From assembly GCF_025370775.1 (NCBI RefSeq), contig NZ_JAMXEX010000015.1:1-64000 (forward strand): DNA of 64,000 nucleotides, given 5' to 3'. Below, in pieces: positions 47,659 to 58,494 of the stretch (position 1 is its first letter; every line of letters starts with the position of its first letter). The stretch is from Ancylothrix sp. D3o (lineage in GTDB: Bacteria > Cyanobacteriota > Cyanobacteriia > Cyanobacteriales > Oscillatoriaceae). The position numbers and the translations under genes were made by a program. The notes under the pieces were generated by a model, which was not told the origin of the DNA, searched no databases, and saw only the letters and a program-made list of their open reading frames with translations.

Positions 47659-48327
47659 ATGCTAATTGTCCATCATCTCAATGTTTCCCAGTCCGAACGA
47701 GTCATCTGGTTACTAGAGGAATTAAAGTTACCCTACCAACTGCGTCTGTACCAGCGAGATCAAACTACGCAGTTTGCACCGGCTGAACTACGCTCTATTC
47801 ATCCGCTTGGCAGTGCGCCGGTGATAGAAGATGGTGATGTGGTGATGGCTGAATCTGGTGCAATCGTTGAGTATGTGCTCGCTCGTTATGGAAATGGCCG
47901 GCTTACAGTACCCGTTGCCTCCCCGCAGTATCCTCATTACCTGTATTGGTTCCATTATGCCAACGCCAGCTTGATGAACCAGATCGCTATAAATTGGATC
48001 GCAACAATGGCCGCCGGGACTTCTAACAACTCTGGGCTGCTTTCGGTTCTACACGAACGTCTGGAACGCCACTTGCAAATGGTAGAAAATCACCTGTTGC
48101 AAGCCACCTACTTTGCCGGAGAGGAATTTACGGCTGCTGATATTATGATGCACTTCCCTTTCGGGACGATGAAGGCGTTCTATAATGTTGGCCTCGACAA
48201 CCGGCCAAATATTAAAAGATGGTTAGCTACCCTTAGCACTCGCCCTGGCTACCAACAGGCAATGAAGGCGGCAGGACATGACCAAGATCCGGCCCTTGAA
48301 TGGGACACGACCCGAAGGGCATTGTGA
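47659..48327 (+). CDS. Glutathione S-transferase family protein
   Basis: The 222-residue protein has the GST thioredoxin-like domain (HHLNVSQSERVIWLLEELKL, then HPLGSAPVIEDGDVVMAESG with cis-Pro and the ES glutathione-binding pair) and the all-helical C-terminal domain (FAGEEFTAADIMMHFPFG, with the conserved N-cap Asp). Active-site residue is probably Ser near position 9-12. Likely a cytosolic detoxification or thiol-transfer enzyme. It follows the P450 fragment by 44 bases. Confidence 0.88.
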   Translation: MLIVHHLNVSQSERVIWLLEELKLPYQLRLYQRDQTTQFAPAELRSIHPLGSAPVIEDGDVVMAESGAIVEYVLARYGNGRLTVPVASPQYPHYLYWFHYANASLMNQIAINWIATMAAGTSNNSGLLSVLHERLERHLQMVENHLLQATYFAGEEFTAADIMMHFPFGTMKAFYNVGLDNRPNIKRWLATLSTRPGYQQAMKAAGHDQDPALEWDTTRRAL

Positions 48328-48597
48328 CATTCAAACACCGGGTGATCACACTTTTCTGTTTAGTAACGCGCTGAACCCTGTTATGCAAGGCTGTTCAGAA
48401 AATTAGGTGTCGTCTCAACAGGTTAGTCTAGTCATGCCGGTGGGGGATAAACCAGCCCTAGAATGACACCGCATCTCAAGAAAAAGTTAGGCTTAAATTG
48501 TCTGTAAAGTTTAGACTAAATTAATTAGATAGCTTTACCTAATTAATTTCTCAGCCTGTAATTCGGCTTGTTTTAGTTATAAAAAGGAGCATACGAA

Positions 48598-49827
48598 ATG
48601 TGGATATTTGAGCCAACGGCAAAATTAACTGATTTTGAACAAGTACCGGGTTTAAAAGATTTATGGAGTTCTTTCATTAATGATTTATATGAAACAAACC
48701 TTTATGGAAAACCAAATGATAGATCGGCTTCAGCATTAGAAGAATTACAAAGGTGGGGACGTTCCGACAGTGACCTGCGTTTATATAATCCAGCATCAAT
48801 GCCTATCCCGTCTCCTTCAGAAATGAAGAATGTTATATGGTCAGCGCTTCCAATCAGCTTTGATGAGCAGTTTAATAATACGAAGGAAAAATTTACCTAT
48901 TTAGATCAACCGCAACGTTTCAATCCTCAAGATTATTCATCTATTATCACCCGAATTCAAGATGAATACTGCGAATGGGTGGTCAAGCGGAACAGCGCTA
49001 ACAAAATTACCGAAGTCTTGTTTACAAGTGAGCCACCAGAATATTACAATTTTATGTTTTATTCTTCCCCAGAATCACGGGAGTTGTTAGTAGATGTTTA
49101 CCGTCAAATTACGGCGAACCAATCAATCACAATTGATGATTTAGTTGATAGCAGTGGTGAATATGATTGGTATAACCGTTACAATAACGAATTTGCTGTA
49201 CATATGCAGCAACCAAACAACACGCTAGGAGCACAGGTAAATATTGTATCGCGTTCTTGTATTTTACGGGTAAATCGTTTAGGCAATCCGATTACAGATG
49301 CACAAGGGCTTATTACCTGTGGTCGATATGGTGATAAAAAACGTCAAAGCGATCCTCGTATTGGAGATGCTATCAATCAGTTTGCCAGAGAAAACCGTTT
49401 TATTACGATTGAAAATCCAGTAGGATTATATATGAGCGGAGTTGATTGGAAAGGGTGGGAAACTCCAGATGGAACCCCAGCCGATACATTTTGGAAAGTA
49501 TTAAGGGGAACACAGGATGCTGATCCTAACAAATCTTATATTGTTCGTGCTGTTTACTCAGTGCCAGAAAGCAAAGGTTACACAGTATCCGATATCAAAA
49601 TAGGTGGTCAGCCTATTGAATTTGGCTCACAGATTGCAGCTTGTATTGATGTGCGTGTGGGAGTTTTGGTAAGTGAACCCCAACAAATTCCTTTACCTAG
49701 AGCAATTGGTTGCACGGATACTACTCCATTTCCCCTACAAACACCAGTGGCAGGAACTTCTACAAGTCCAGCAAATGCGCTTACTAATATGCAGAGTCGT
49801 ATGAACACAAATAAAACACGAGGATAA
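48598..49827 (+). CDS. Unknown 409-residue protein paired with a DyP peroxidase
   Basis: I do not recognise this protein. It has no signal peptide or membrane segment. Visible features are a long aromatic- and Asn-rich middle (YNRYNNEFAVHMQQPNNTLG), a basic CGRYGDKKRQSDPRIGDAIN segment, VDWKGWETPDGTP, and a low-complexity Pro/Thr/Ser C-terminus (PVAGTSTSPANALTNMQSRM). It has four Cys spread through the sequence. A good ribosome site (AAAAGGAG) precedes the ATG. The DyP peroxidase gene starts 6 bases after its stop, so the two are almost certainly co-expressed, and a substrate or partner role is likely but unproven. Confidence 0.7.
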   Translation: MWIFEPTAKLTDFEQVPGLKDLWSSFINDLYETNLYGKPNDRSASALEELQRWGRSDSDLRLYNPASMPIPSPSEMKNVIWSALPISFDEQFNNTKEKFTYLDQPQRFNPQDYSSIITRIQDEYCEWVVKRNSANKITEVLFTSEPPEYYNFMFYSSPESRELLVDVYRQITANQSITIDDLVDSSGEYDWYNRYNNEFAVHMQQPNNTLGAQVNIVSRSCILRVNRLGNPITDAQGLITCGRYGDKKRQSDPRIGDAINQFARENRFITIENPVGLYMSGVDWKGWETPDGTPADTFWKVLRGTQDADPNKSYIVRAVYSVPESKGYTVSDIKIGGQPIEFGSQIAACIDVRVGVLVSEPQQIPLPRAIGCTDTTPFPLQTPVAGTSTSPANALTNMQSRMNTNKTRG

Positions 49828-49832
49828 AAGAA

Positions 49833-51389
49833 ATGCTTGAAGAGCCAGTTTTAGATATCGATGACATTCAAGGCAATATTTTCCCTGGCTTCAAAAAGGA
49901 TAGTCAGCACTTTTTGTTTTTCCAAATAATTGAGCCGGAGTCGGCAAAATTGTGGCTCAAATCTCTCGCTCCTAAACTATCAAAAGCTAGAGAGGTTCTT
50001 GAGGCTCACAGTATTTGGAAGGCGAGGCGTTTGGAATTAGGACACGAACCAAAGAATCTTGATTTCTTGTTTATCAACTGTGCAATTTCCGCACAAGGGT
50101 TTGTAAAACTTGGTGTACCTGGGATTGAGGAGTTTGATGATATTGCTTTTAAATTAGGATTGGAGAAAAGATCCGGTACTCTTGGCGATCCTCCTGCGGG
50201 TAGCGGTTCTGTGGGGTCTCCAGAAACATGGGTTTTTGGGGCCGGTTCACGTTCTCCAGATGTACTTTTGATTCTGGCTAGTGATAATCTTGATTGGGCA
50301 GTCAGGGCTGAAGAGGAATTTATTGCTTCCGCACAAAAGCAAGGGTTAGAGTTAATTCATGTTGATAGAGGTCGCGTACGACCCGGCGCACTGGCTGGAC
50401 ATGAACATTTCGGTTTTAAGGATGGCATCTCGCATCCAGCAATTAGAGGGCGTAAATCTAATGCACCGGCTGATTTTATTGAACCGCGAACATGGCCAGA
50501 AGATTCCGCATTTGATATTTATCGTGATAGATTTGCTGCACCTGGTCGTCCTCTAGTATGGCCTGGTCATTTTTTGTTTGGCTATGTGAGACAGCAATTT
50601 GATGAGCCTGAATTAAGCCGTCCAAACTCAGAGCCACCAGGCCCAGCTTGGGCTGTGAATGGTTCGTTTTTGGTTTATCGGAGATTATCGCAAGATGTGC
50701 AAAAGTTTCTTAGCTTTCTTGCGGAAGCATCGGAAACTCTGCGTCACAATAATGGTTTTGATGAAAACCTTACTCCTGAACGACTGGGTGCGTTGCTTGT
50801 GGGTAGATGGGCGTCTGGATGGCCGGTGATGCGTGATCCAAATATTGATCGTGGAGAACAACATTTAGCTAATGCTACAGAACCAGAATTAGCAGAGAAT
50901 TATTTTAAATTTAGTGAGGCAACGACTATAGCTTTGCCAAACGATCCCTATCCACTTAATCAAGCAGATCCAAATGGGTTAATATGTCCTTTCGCTGCAC
51001 ATATTCGTAAGGTAAACCCCAGGGATGATGCGACAGATATGGGTTCAAAAGAGCGAACTTTTCAAAAGTTACTGTTAAGGCGCGGTATTACTTTTGGCCC
51101 AGAAATTACAGAGCAAGCATCCGCTGAGAGAGGTCTTTTGTTTGTGGCGTTCCAAACATCAATTGTTAATCAATTTGAGTTTTTAATGAATGAATGGGTA
51201 AATGAGGCGAATAAGCCTCATTCAAATGGAGGGGTAGATCCTATTATTGGTGCTGCACGGGATACTAAAATTTCTTTGGGAAATGGGACTAAAAAATTTG
51301 AATTGCCAATTCCGGGGGGATGGGTAACGCCAACGGGCGGTGAGTATATGTTTGCTCCAGGGGTGCGTTTTTTTTCAGATATCCTTTGA
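49833..51389 (+). CDS. DyP-type haem peroxidase
   Basis: The 518-residue protein has the family's D-I-Q-G-N start (DDIQGNIFPGFKKD), the GXXDG motif as GFKDG (residues 194-198, catalytic Asp197), and the proximal haem His in CPFAAHIRKVNPRDD (about residue 390). The later ERGLLFVAFQTSI segment is also typical. It is longer than bacterial A/B-type enzymes (300-400 residues) and closer to the long C/D type. No signal peptide or Tat motif, so it is probably cytosolic or loaded by a partner. It follows the unknown 409-residue gene with a 5-base gap. Confidence 0.9.
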   Translation: MLEEPVLDIDDIQGNIFPGFKKDSQHFLFFQIIEPESAKLWLKSLAPKLSKAREVLEAHSIWKARRLELGHEPKNLDFLFINCAISAQGFVKLGVPGIEEFDDIAFKLGLEKRSGTLGDPPAGSGSVGSPETWVFGAGSRSPDVLLILASDNLDWAVRAEEEFIASAQKQGLELIHVDRGRVRPGALAGHEHFGFKDGISHPAIRGRKSNAPADFIEPRTWPEDSAFDIYRDRFAAPGRPLVWPGHFLFGYVRQQFDEPELSRPNSEPPGPAWAVNGSFLVYRRLSQDVQKFLSFLAEASETLRHNNGFDENLTPERLGALLVGRWASGWPVMRDPNIDRGEQHLANATEPELAENYFKFSEATTIALPNDPYPLNQADPNGLICPFAAHIRKVNPRDDATDMGSKERTFQKLLLRRGITFGPEITEQASAERGLLFVAFQTSIVNQFEFLMNEWVNEANKPHSNGGVDPIIGAARDTKISLGNGTKKFELPIPGGWVTPTGGEYMFAPGVRFFSDIL

Positions 51390-51529
51390 CTTTTGGCCGA
51401 TAGCTGGGCGAAATTCTGAAACTGTCTTGAAAATCGGTGAGATTGAATTGCTTTTGCTTGGGAAAAAATTGTGAAAAATCGGGCTAGGCAGTGGGGATAT
51501 GTGGCGAGTAAATCGGGTAAAAGTGGCAA

Positions 51530-51727
51530 TCACTGGTACTCTCCCACCAAGGCTTTTAATTCAGGTAAAAGTTTTTCTAATTTCTTCCGTTTTTTAGGAT
51601 CTTTCCAATTATTTGATTTTTTGAGTTTCGCGTGGATCAGCATCTACACTGCTTTTTAACGATTTGTCTGGAAAAGCGGACTTGGCTTTATTTTTAGCGG
51701 TGGCAATACGCTCTTTAATCTGACTCA
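51530..51727 (-). pseudogene. Unrecognised gene fragment truncated by the group II intron tail
   Basis: On the minus strand the sequence next to the intron end reads SQIKERIATAKNKAKSAF and PDKSLKSSVDADPRETQKI, then after a shift NWKDPKKRKKLEKLLPELK and VGEYQ with a stop. It is Lys-rich and helical, and looks like the C-terminus of a real protein that lost its N-terminus at the junction at 51727/51728. I cannot name the family. Confidence 0.4.
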
Positions 51728-51752
51728 GAGTAATCCCCAAACCTTACCCGAC
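51728..51752 (+). ncRNA. Second group II intron 3' end, 25-bp remnant
   Basis: GAGTAATCCCCAAACCTTAC plus CCGAC is identical to 696-720, the last bases of the intron at the left of the window. Domain V is not present here. GCCGGTG-type repeat units follow within 30 bases (GGGCCGGTGGATG at 51779-51791), as they do after the first copy. Confidence 0.75.
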
Positions 51753-51848
51753 TATTGCAAGACCGATGAATCTGTTTAGGGCCGGTGGATGTTTAAATGT
51801 CGATGGATTGGGATGTGGTTGTTGATGAAAATATTTTAGGATAATTCG

Positions 51849-53036
51849 TTATTGTTGCGGGTTTTCGTAGCGAGAAAGAAGCGCTTTTGCGGCTTGTTGG
51901 TGTTGTTCTATTAGGATGCGGGGGGATAAAATTTGTGCGTTGGCGCTGTGCCGGTTTACCCATAGCATGAATTCTTGAAAGGAGCGGGGGGGTAATTTTA
52001 CGTTGTAGTCTACATAAATATGATTGCCGGTAGTGTCTTTGGGGCCTTTTATTATTTTTTGTTTGGGATGGCGTAGTTCTCCTTCTAAGATAAAGGTTGT
52101 TACTGGGGGATAAAAGCGGATTTTGATTGATTCAAATTTTAAAGATCCGGCTAGTTCTGCTTGTTGTTCTTCGAGGTTTCCTAGATATAATCCCCAGCCG
52201 TTGCTTAATAGTTGATGGGCTTTTTGTAGGTTTTCTTTTTGCTGTTCTAAATTACGTCCTTGTTGGGATGTTATTTTGCAATAGTTTCTAAAGCGGTTGA
52301 TTCTGCCGATGGCAAAATGGCCGGTTTCGTACTCTTGGGAGAGGAGATACCAGGCGATGTCGTGATATAAAATTTGCAGGGGGTAAATGTGGCTGAATCC
52401 GACTTTGCCGGTGCTGTAGGGGGCGCTGTTTCGGGAAAGTTCGATGGGTAGTCCTTGTAATATGGCTCTCTCGATGATGTCGAGTTTATGGAAAAGGGTG
52501 TTTTGGTTGTTTCCTTTTTCCATCATTTCTTCAGGATCTGTAGAAATTATGGCGCGGTTAAGAAATTGTCGGATCGGATAAAATAATTCTCCTTTTGTTT
52601 CTAATTCTAGTCCTTTGAGGCGTTTATTTAGGTTTTCTATCAGGCGTTTTGATGTGGGATCTCCTTGATATTTAGCTTGGGATTGAAGGGCGTTTAAGGC
52701 AATTTTTAATTCTTGAAAGTTAAGTGCGCCGGTGCCAAGATAATATCCCCAGCGATACATTCTTCTTTCTAAAATTCCATAGTTTCTTAAGGTTTCTATG
52801 TCTTTGCGAATCGTGGGAGTAGCGGGATAATTTTCGGGAAAAGATATGTTTATTTCTGCTGCTGTCTGCTGCATAGCTTTTTGCACTTCTAAGAGTGTGT
52901 CTCGGTATCCGCTGGTGGGGGATGTTTGGCCGGTGCTCCCTACCCCCGGATTTTGGATAATTGTTGTCAGTAATATCATCAAGCGTTCAAATGCTTGTTT
53001 GTCTGAGTAGGGGTGGAGGATGGGGTTTTTTGCCAT
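51849..53036 (-). CDS. WYL-domain regulator linked to the CRISPR locus
   Basis: The 395-residue protein has an N-terminal winged-helix-like part (TPTIRKDIETLRNYGILER) and a WYL domain with the name-giving Trp-Tyr-Leu at about residues 229-231 (DIAWYLLSQEYETGHFAIGR) followed by the R-x-x-R-F loop (INRFRNY). It ends with the usual WYL C-terminal extension. It resembles the cyanobacterial WYL family known to sit beside type III loci (I recall it as TIGR03985; not verified). It is divergent from cas10 and probably represses or activates the cas operon in response to a ligand. Confidence 0.82.
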   Translation of the reverse strand: MAKNPILHPYSDKQAFERLMILLTTIIQNPGVGSTGQTSPTSGYRDTLLEVQKAMQQTAAEINISFPENYPATPTIRKDIETLRNYGILERRMYRWGYYLGTGALNFQELKIALNALQSQAKYQGDPTSKRLIENLNKRLKGLELETKGELFYPIRQFLNRAIISTDPEEMMEKGNNQNTLFHKLDIIERAILQGLPIELSRNSAPYSTGKVGFSHIYPLQILYHDIAWYLLSQEYETGHFAIGRINRFRNYCKITSQQGRNLEQQKENLQKAHQLLSNGWGLYLGNLEEQQAELAGSLKFESIKIRFYPPVTTFILEGELRHPKQKIIKGPKDTTGNHIYVDYNVKLPPRSFQEFMLWVNRHSANAQILSPRILIEQHQQAAKALLSRYENPQQ

Positions 53037-53445
53037 TGCTTTAGCCGGTGGGTTGGTTTATTGTCTATTAAAAGCCAATATTTACATATTTTTTTTCTCT
53101 GGCTAGAGTTTATTATTTTGTGTGGATTTGTTGCTTTCTGTGATGTTGAGATAAATATTGTGAATTTGAGGACAGTTAAAGAGGGGAACTGATAGCTTAT
53201 AGGGAGTCTGTGCTGGGAGCCGGTGTTTGATGGCGGTGTTTGATGCTGACACCTAGACGAATAAAAAAACCCCTTGGTAGTTGAGCCCCTATGAAAACTC
53301 CGGGGTTCGTTATTGGGCGGGGGTTTGCTTTGACGCGGTTATTGATGCCGGCCATGAAATTTTTCGTAGAATTGCGTAATTGCCGTAAATTTTGCGAAAC
53401 AACCCAATATATTAACACAGCCTATATTCAGTGAGGAAAGAAACA
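53037..53445. promoter_or_regulatory. Divergent control region between the WYL regulator and cas10
   Basis: These 409 bases must contain the promoters of both transcripts. TTTGACGCGGTTATTGATGC near 53328 could hold a -35 box for the cas operon, with no convincing -10. A minus-strand ORF of about 52 codons at 53197-53355 (MAGINNRVKANPRPITNPGV) is open and looks protein-like, but I cannot support it as a gene. GCCGGTG-type motifs occur at 53041, 53219 and 53349. Confidence 0.4.
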
Positions 53446-56400
53446 ATGACAGCCTATTGGCAAGCAAAAATTTGGGCATTATTACATGACCCCGTGCTTA
53501 AGGCATTGCATGATAATGCTGGTAGAGGAAAAGAAGGTGCTTGGAACTCTTTAACTTGTATGGAAGGGTGGGTTTCTCCAAAGGGAAAATCGCTCCCAAA
53601 TAGCCCTTACAGCACTCAGTGGTTAAAGCACGTTGGTTTGTGTGATTTAATTTCTTCAGCTAGTGATCGTGCTGCTATTGGCCGACTGCAAAATACGGCT
53701 GTTGACTATGATGCTGAGGGGTTACAAATTCGCCACTTGCTATCAGGAGAGCCGTTAGAATTTAAGCTTGGGCAATGGCATGATTCTTTGATGGGGATGG
53801 GGAAAAATCGCGCTACAGTTTTGGCGGATTTTGAACAAAACTTAATTCCAGAAACCATACGCACTTGTACGGATGCACGCAAGGTTTATTGGTGGTTATG
53901 GCGATGTTATCCAGAGGTTCTCTCACAGGCTTTTGACCGAGATTTTAATATTCCTAATGAGCCTTGTTTGCCTTTGTTGCCGGCAGATACTCGTATTCCT
54001 GATGCTTCTTTGTGGAGTCATACAACGATGACTTCTGCTTTGGCCGGTTCTTTGGCTGGGTTTTATTCTGATAATAACAGTTATCCGAAAAAAGGAGCGA
54101 GAAAAGGCAAAGCTTATCAGGAATCTCGCCCTCATCTGGCAATTTTTAGTTTTACGCCGGTGCAAGAATTAATTAAAGCTAGTCGCAAAATGCGGGATTT
54201 TTGGGCCGGTTCTTGGTTGCTTCATTATCTTTCTGCTAAGGCTTGTTGGGCAATTGCTTGGAAATATGGCCCTGATAGTTTGGTCTATCCTTGTCTTTAT
54301 CAACAGCCTCTCATTGATTTGTGGTTGTTAGAAAAATATCCTCAGTTTTCGGAGTGGATAAAAGCGCCGACGGAACGCCAGTTATTAACGGCTGGGTTTC
54401 CTAATGTGGTGGTTTTAATTTTGCCTGATAATGGCGCTTCTAACACAGAAAAAAGTCCTGTTAAAGCGGCTATGCAGCAAGCTGAAGAAACCATCAAAAA
54501 GGAGTGGTTACGTTTAGGAAATTTGGTGCTGCAAAATTTGCAAAAAAATAGTAGTAATCAATGGCAAAAAATTAACAAACATACTTGGGATGATTGGTTA
54601 AAAACTCAGTGGCAAACTTACTGGACTGCTTTGCCTATTGGTAACAGAGACACTGTACTGCATCATTCTCCTCGTAAAGAAAGGAATTATAAAGAATGGC
54701 AAGACGAACAAAATAATTTTGCTTGTCCAAAAAAGGATTTATTTGTGGAGGCTGAATCTGAGTTTTTGAAGGCGACTTATGAATCTGCTTTGCGGGAAGA
54801 TTGGCCTCATCGTTCTCAACCTAATTTTAAACGCCGGCAGCCTAATTTGAATGTAGGTTCTTGGTGGGCAAGTATTTTTGATCAGATTCGGTTTGCGCTG
54901 AATGCTGTTAAAAATACGCGGACTTGGGAGTTACCTACGGCTTTTGGGCCGCGTTCTACGGTGTCAGGAATTGGGCCGGTTGTTCATGGTTTAAAAAATG
55001 ATAAAGATTGGATTACGGAGGGGGAGACGGCAAAGTTTTGGGAGGAACACGCGGGTTTATTTGATGGTATTGAAGAGTTGAATGCAACGGAGGTTTTAAA
55101 ACGGGGTTTGCATCGGATTTTGCCTGAAGTTTTAGGTCGGGAAAATACTCGGTTAGAGTTGTATTATCCTGATTTGAGTTCGGGGGTGGCCGGTTGGTTA
55201 CGGAAGCATCCAGAGGCGCGAGATTACTATGTTCAAGTGTGTGAAGAAGTGGCTGGTCATTTTAAGTGGATTAAAGCGGAAAATCAATCTTGGGGTATTC
55301 CTTGGATATTGTCTGAAAACGCAAATTTATTGAATCCTCGTTTGTTAAATGCCGGTTGGTTGATTGAGGATTTTGAGCCTAAATCTGATTTGCCGAATCA
55401 AGTTTTAACAAAGGAGAAGAAAAAGGAAAAAACTCAAGCGGAGTTGAAAAAAGTTCGCACGTTTATTGAGGAACGTTTTGCGGCGGGAAATAATCCGACT
55501 GATTGGTATGTTTTGGCGGGGGGTGATGGAGATGATATGAGTAGTTGGTTGAAGGGGGAACCGCTACATAATTATGAGGAATATCTTGCAACAGAGGTAA
55601 AAAACGAACTCGATAAAGAATTGAAAAGTGTACAAGGCGAACCCAATAAAAAAACCCGAAATGTCTGGGAATCGTTTAAGGAGTTTTTGGGTATGAAAAA
55701 ACGCATGGGGCCGGCAACTCATAATGCTTTGAGTCGTGCTTTGTTGGATTTTTCTAATCAATTGCTGCCGTATTTAACGGAAGAACGTTATGCGGGCCGG
55801 TTGATTTATGGGGGTGGGGATGATGTTTTGGCTTACACAAATCTCTGGGAGTGGGATGAGTGGTTATGGGATATTCGTGAGTGTTTCCGAGGTGATAAAG
55901 ATCCCCGTAATGAGTTTAATAATGGAGGTCATTATTGGCGATGGGATGGTGGGGAATTGCCGAAATATTTATCGGAACGTCCGCTTTTTACGATGGGAAA
56001 AAAGGCGACGATTAGTTTTGGAATTGTGATAGCCGGTCATTCTGTACCTTTGGCTATTGCGCTGGAGAATCGTTGGGAAGCTGAGGACGAAGCAAAGGAA
56101 CATGAATCTCCTAATGGTGATAAGAAAGATGCGGTACAAGTGCGGGTGATTTACAACAATGGTAATGTCTTGAAAGCTACGGCCAAATTTGATGCTTTTA
56201 AGCTGTGGAAAAATTTAATTTCTTTGGATAATTTGGATGCAGCAATTTTTGAACAAGTGGCGGAAGTTTGGAGTCAGCATCCTGCGCCTTTGGAGAAAGC
56301 AATTCAACCTTGGACGCAGGCTTTTTGTTCTCGTCGTGAGCAATTACCTGGGGATACAACGGGTGATTTTCAGCGATGTTTGGCTGAGTTTATTGAGGCT

Positions 56401-56505
56401 TTGTGGGATTCAACTCAACCTGAAAAACTCGACCGCCAATTACAAAGCTGGTGCAAACTTGCGGCTTTTGTGATTCGCAAACGTGACATTAAATTAGGAG
56501 CATAA
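53446..56505 (+). CDS. cmr2: Type III-B CRISPR Cas10 (Cmr2)
   Basis: The 1019-residue protein starts with an HD-like motif (KIWALLHDPVLKALHD, His14-Asp15). A first palm domain has VLAGGDGDDMSSWLKG, and the second palm carries the GGDD active site in YGGGDDVLAY (residues 790-793). It should bind target-RNA-loaded Cmr complex and make cyclic oligoadenylates; the HD part may cut single-stranded DNA. Start: ATG 53446, with GAGGAAAG six bases before it; a GTG at 53431 would start inside that ribosome site. First gene of the effector operon. Confidence 0.93.
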   Translation: MTAYWQAKIWALLHDPVLKALHDNAGRGKEGAWNSLTCMEGWVSPKGKSLPNSPYSTQWLKHVGLCDLISSASDRAAIGRLQNTAVDYDAEGLQIRHLLSGEPLEFKLGQWHDSLMGMGKNRATVLADFEQNLIPETIRTCTDARKVYWWLWRCYPEVLSQAFDRDFNIPNEPCLPLLPADTRIPDASLWSHTTMTSALAGSLAGFYSDNNSYPKKGARKGKAYQESRPHLAIFSFTPVQELIKASRKMRDFWAGSWLLHYLSAKACWAIAWKYGPDSLVYPCLYQQPLIDLWLLEKYPQFSEWIKAPTERQLLTAGFPNVVVLILPDNGASNTEKSPVKAAMQQAEETIKKEWLRLGNLVLQNLQKNSSNQWQKINKHTWDDWLKTQWQTYWTALPIGNRDTVLHHSPRKERNYKEWQDEQNNFACPKKDLFVEAESEFLKATYESALREDWPHRSQPNFKRRQPNLNVGSWWASIFDQIRFALNAVKNTRTWELPTAFGPRSTVSGIGPVVHGLKNDKDWITEGETAKFWEEHAGLFDGIEELNATEVLKRGLHRILPEVLGRENTRLELYYPDLSSGVAGWLRKHPEARDYYVQVCEEVAGHFKWIKAENQSWGIPWILSENANLLNPRLLNAGWLIEDFEPKSDLPNQVLTKEKKKEKTQAELKKVRTFIEERFAAGNNPTDWYVLAGGDGDDMSSWLKGEPLHNYEEYLATEVKNELDKELKSVQGEPNKKTRNVWESFKEFLGMKKRMGPATHNALSRALLDFSNQLLPYLTEERYAGRLIYGGGDDVLAYTNLWEWDEWLWDIRECFRGDKDPRNEFNNGGHYWRWDGGELPKYLSERPLFTMGKKATISFGIVIAGHSVPLAIALENRWEAEDEAKEHESPNGDKKDAVQVRVIYNNGNVLKATAKFDAFKLWKNLISLDNLDAAIFEQVAEVWSQHPAPLEKAIQPWTQAFCSRREQLPGDTTGDFQRCLAEFIEALWDSTQPEKLDRQLQSWCKLAAFVIRKRDIKLGA

Positions 56506-57626
<1,121 letters not shown>

Positions 57627-57627
<1 letters not shown>

Positions 57628-58472
57628 TGAATTACGTCTACTTATATCTGCTGGCACCTTTGCACACCGGCGGTACAACTCAAGAAGGAAATTTGTTAGG
57701 AATTGCCCGTGAATCTCACACCAATTTGCCTTACGTTCCTTCTAGTACAATTCGCGGTAAATTGCGTTCGACAGTTGGCAATGATATTGAACAACGCATT
57801 AAGCGTGTGCAACTTTTTGGCCCCGATTTAAAGGATACTCAAGATACAGGTTTTCTGGAGATGTATGAGGCAGAAACTGATAAAAAGATAACTCAACTTG
57901 AACAAGGAAATATCTGGATTGGTGATGGTTCAATTTTGTGGATGCCGGTGCCTTCTTTGAGTCATGGAGTGATTTGGATAAGTTGCCCTTTACTGTTACA
58001 ACGTTGGGCAAAATTTAATGGCAACCCAGAAATACCGGCTGAATATAGTACCAATTTAGCTACCAAAGCGCCGGTTTATCTTAAAGATGCAATTCTACCG
58101 GCCAAAAGCTTACAAAATTGGGATAATTGGCAGAATTTTATTCCCCAATCACCCGAAGCAAATGCTATTACACGAGTCTTAGTTTTACCAGATCGGCATT
58201 GTGCAACCTTGATTCAAATGAGTTTATGGCGCCAGGTGAAAATTAAGCTGGATGAACATAAATCAGTTGATGGTGGTTTCCGTTATGAGGAAGCAATTCC
58301 CCCAGATACGCTGATGTATTTTACTTGGGGAATTACTTCTCAAGCCAATGGCAAAGGTGAAGAATCTTCCGCAGATTTTAAAGCACTCTTAAGCGAAAAC
58401 TCCATTCTGCAAATTGGCGGACAGGAAAGCTTAGGACGTGGGTTTGTGCAACAGTGGTTAGGCAATAATTAA
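57627..58472 (+). CDS. cmr4: Type III-B CRISPR backbone protein Cmr4
   Basis: The 281-residue protein is the Cas7-like backbone. It reads YVYLYLLAPLHTGGTTQEGN, then LLGIARESHTNLPYVPSSTI and RGKLRS, the usual Cmr4 start, and ends with QIGGQESLGRGFVQQW. In P. furiosus Cmr4 the Asp that cuts target RNA lies five residues before the Arg of the R-E pair; here that place is Leu23, so target cleavage may be lost. A strong AAGGAGGAAA ribosome site precedes ATG 57627, which overlaps the cmr3 stop. Confidence 0.92.
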
Positions 58473-58494
58473 GCAAAATCAGGAGAGATAAAAA

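Noticed and set aside
51471-51659. 62-codon plus-strand ORF after the DyP gene
   Set aside because: The minus strand of the same DNA reads as a more coherent Lys-rich protein end.
53197-53418. Minus-strand ORF ahead of cas10
   Set aside because: The sequence looks partly protein-like, but there is no ribosome site or known family, and it lies in the divergent promoter region.
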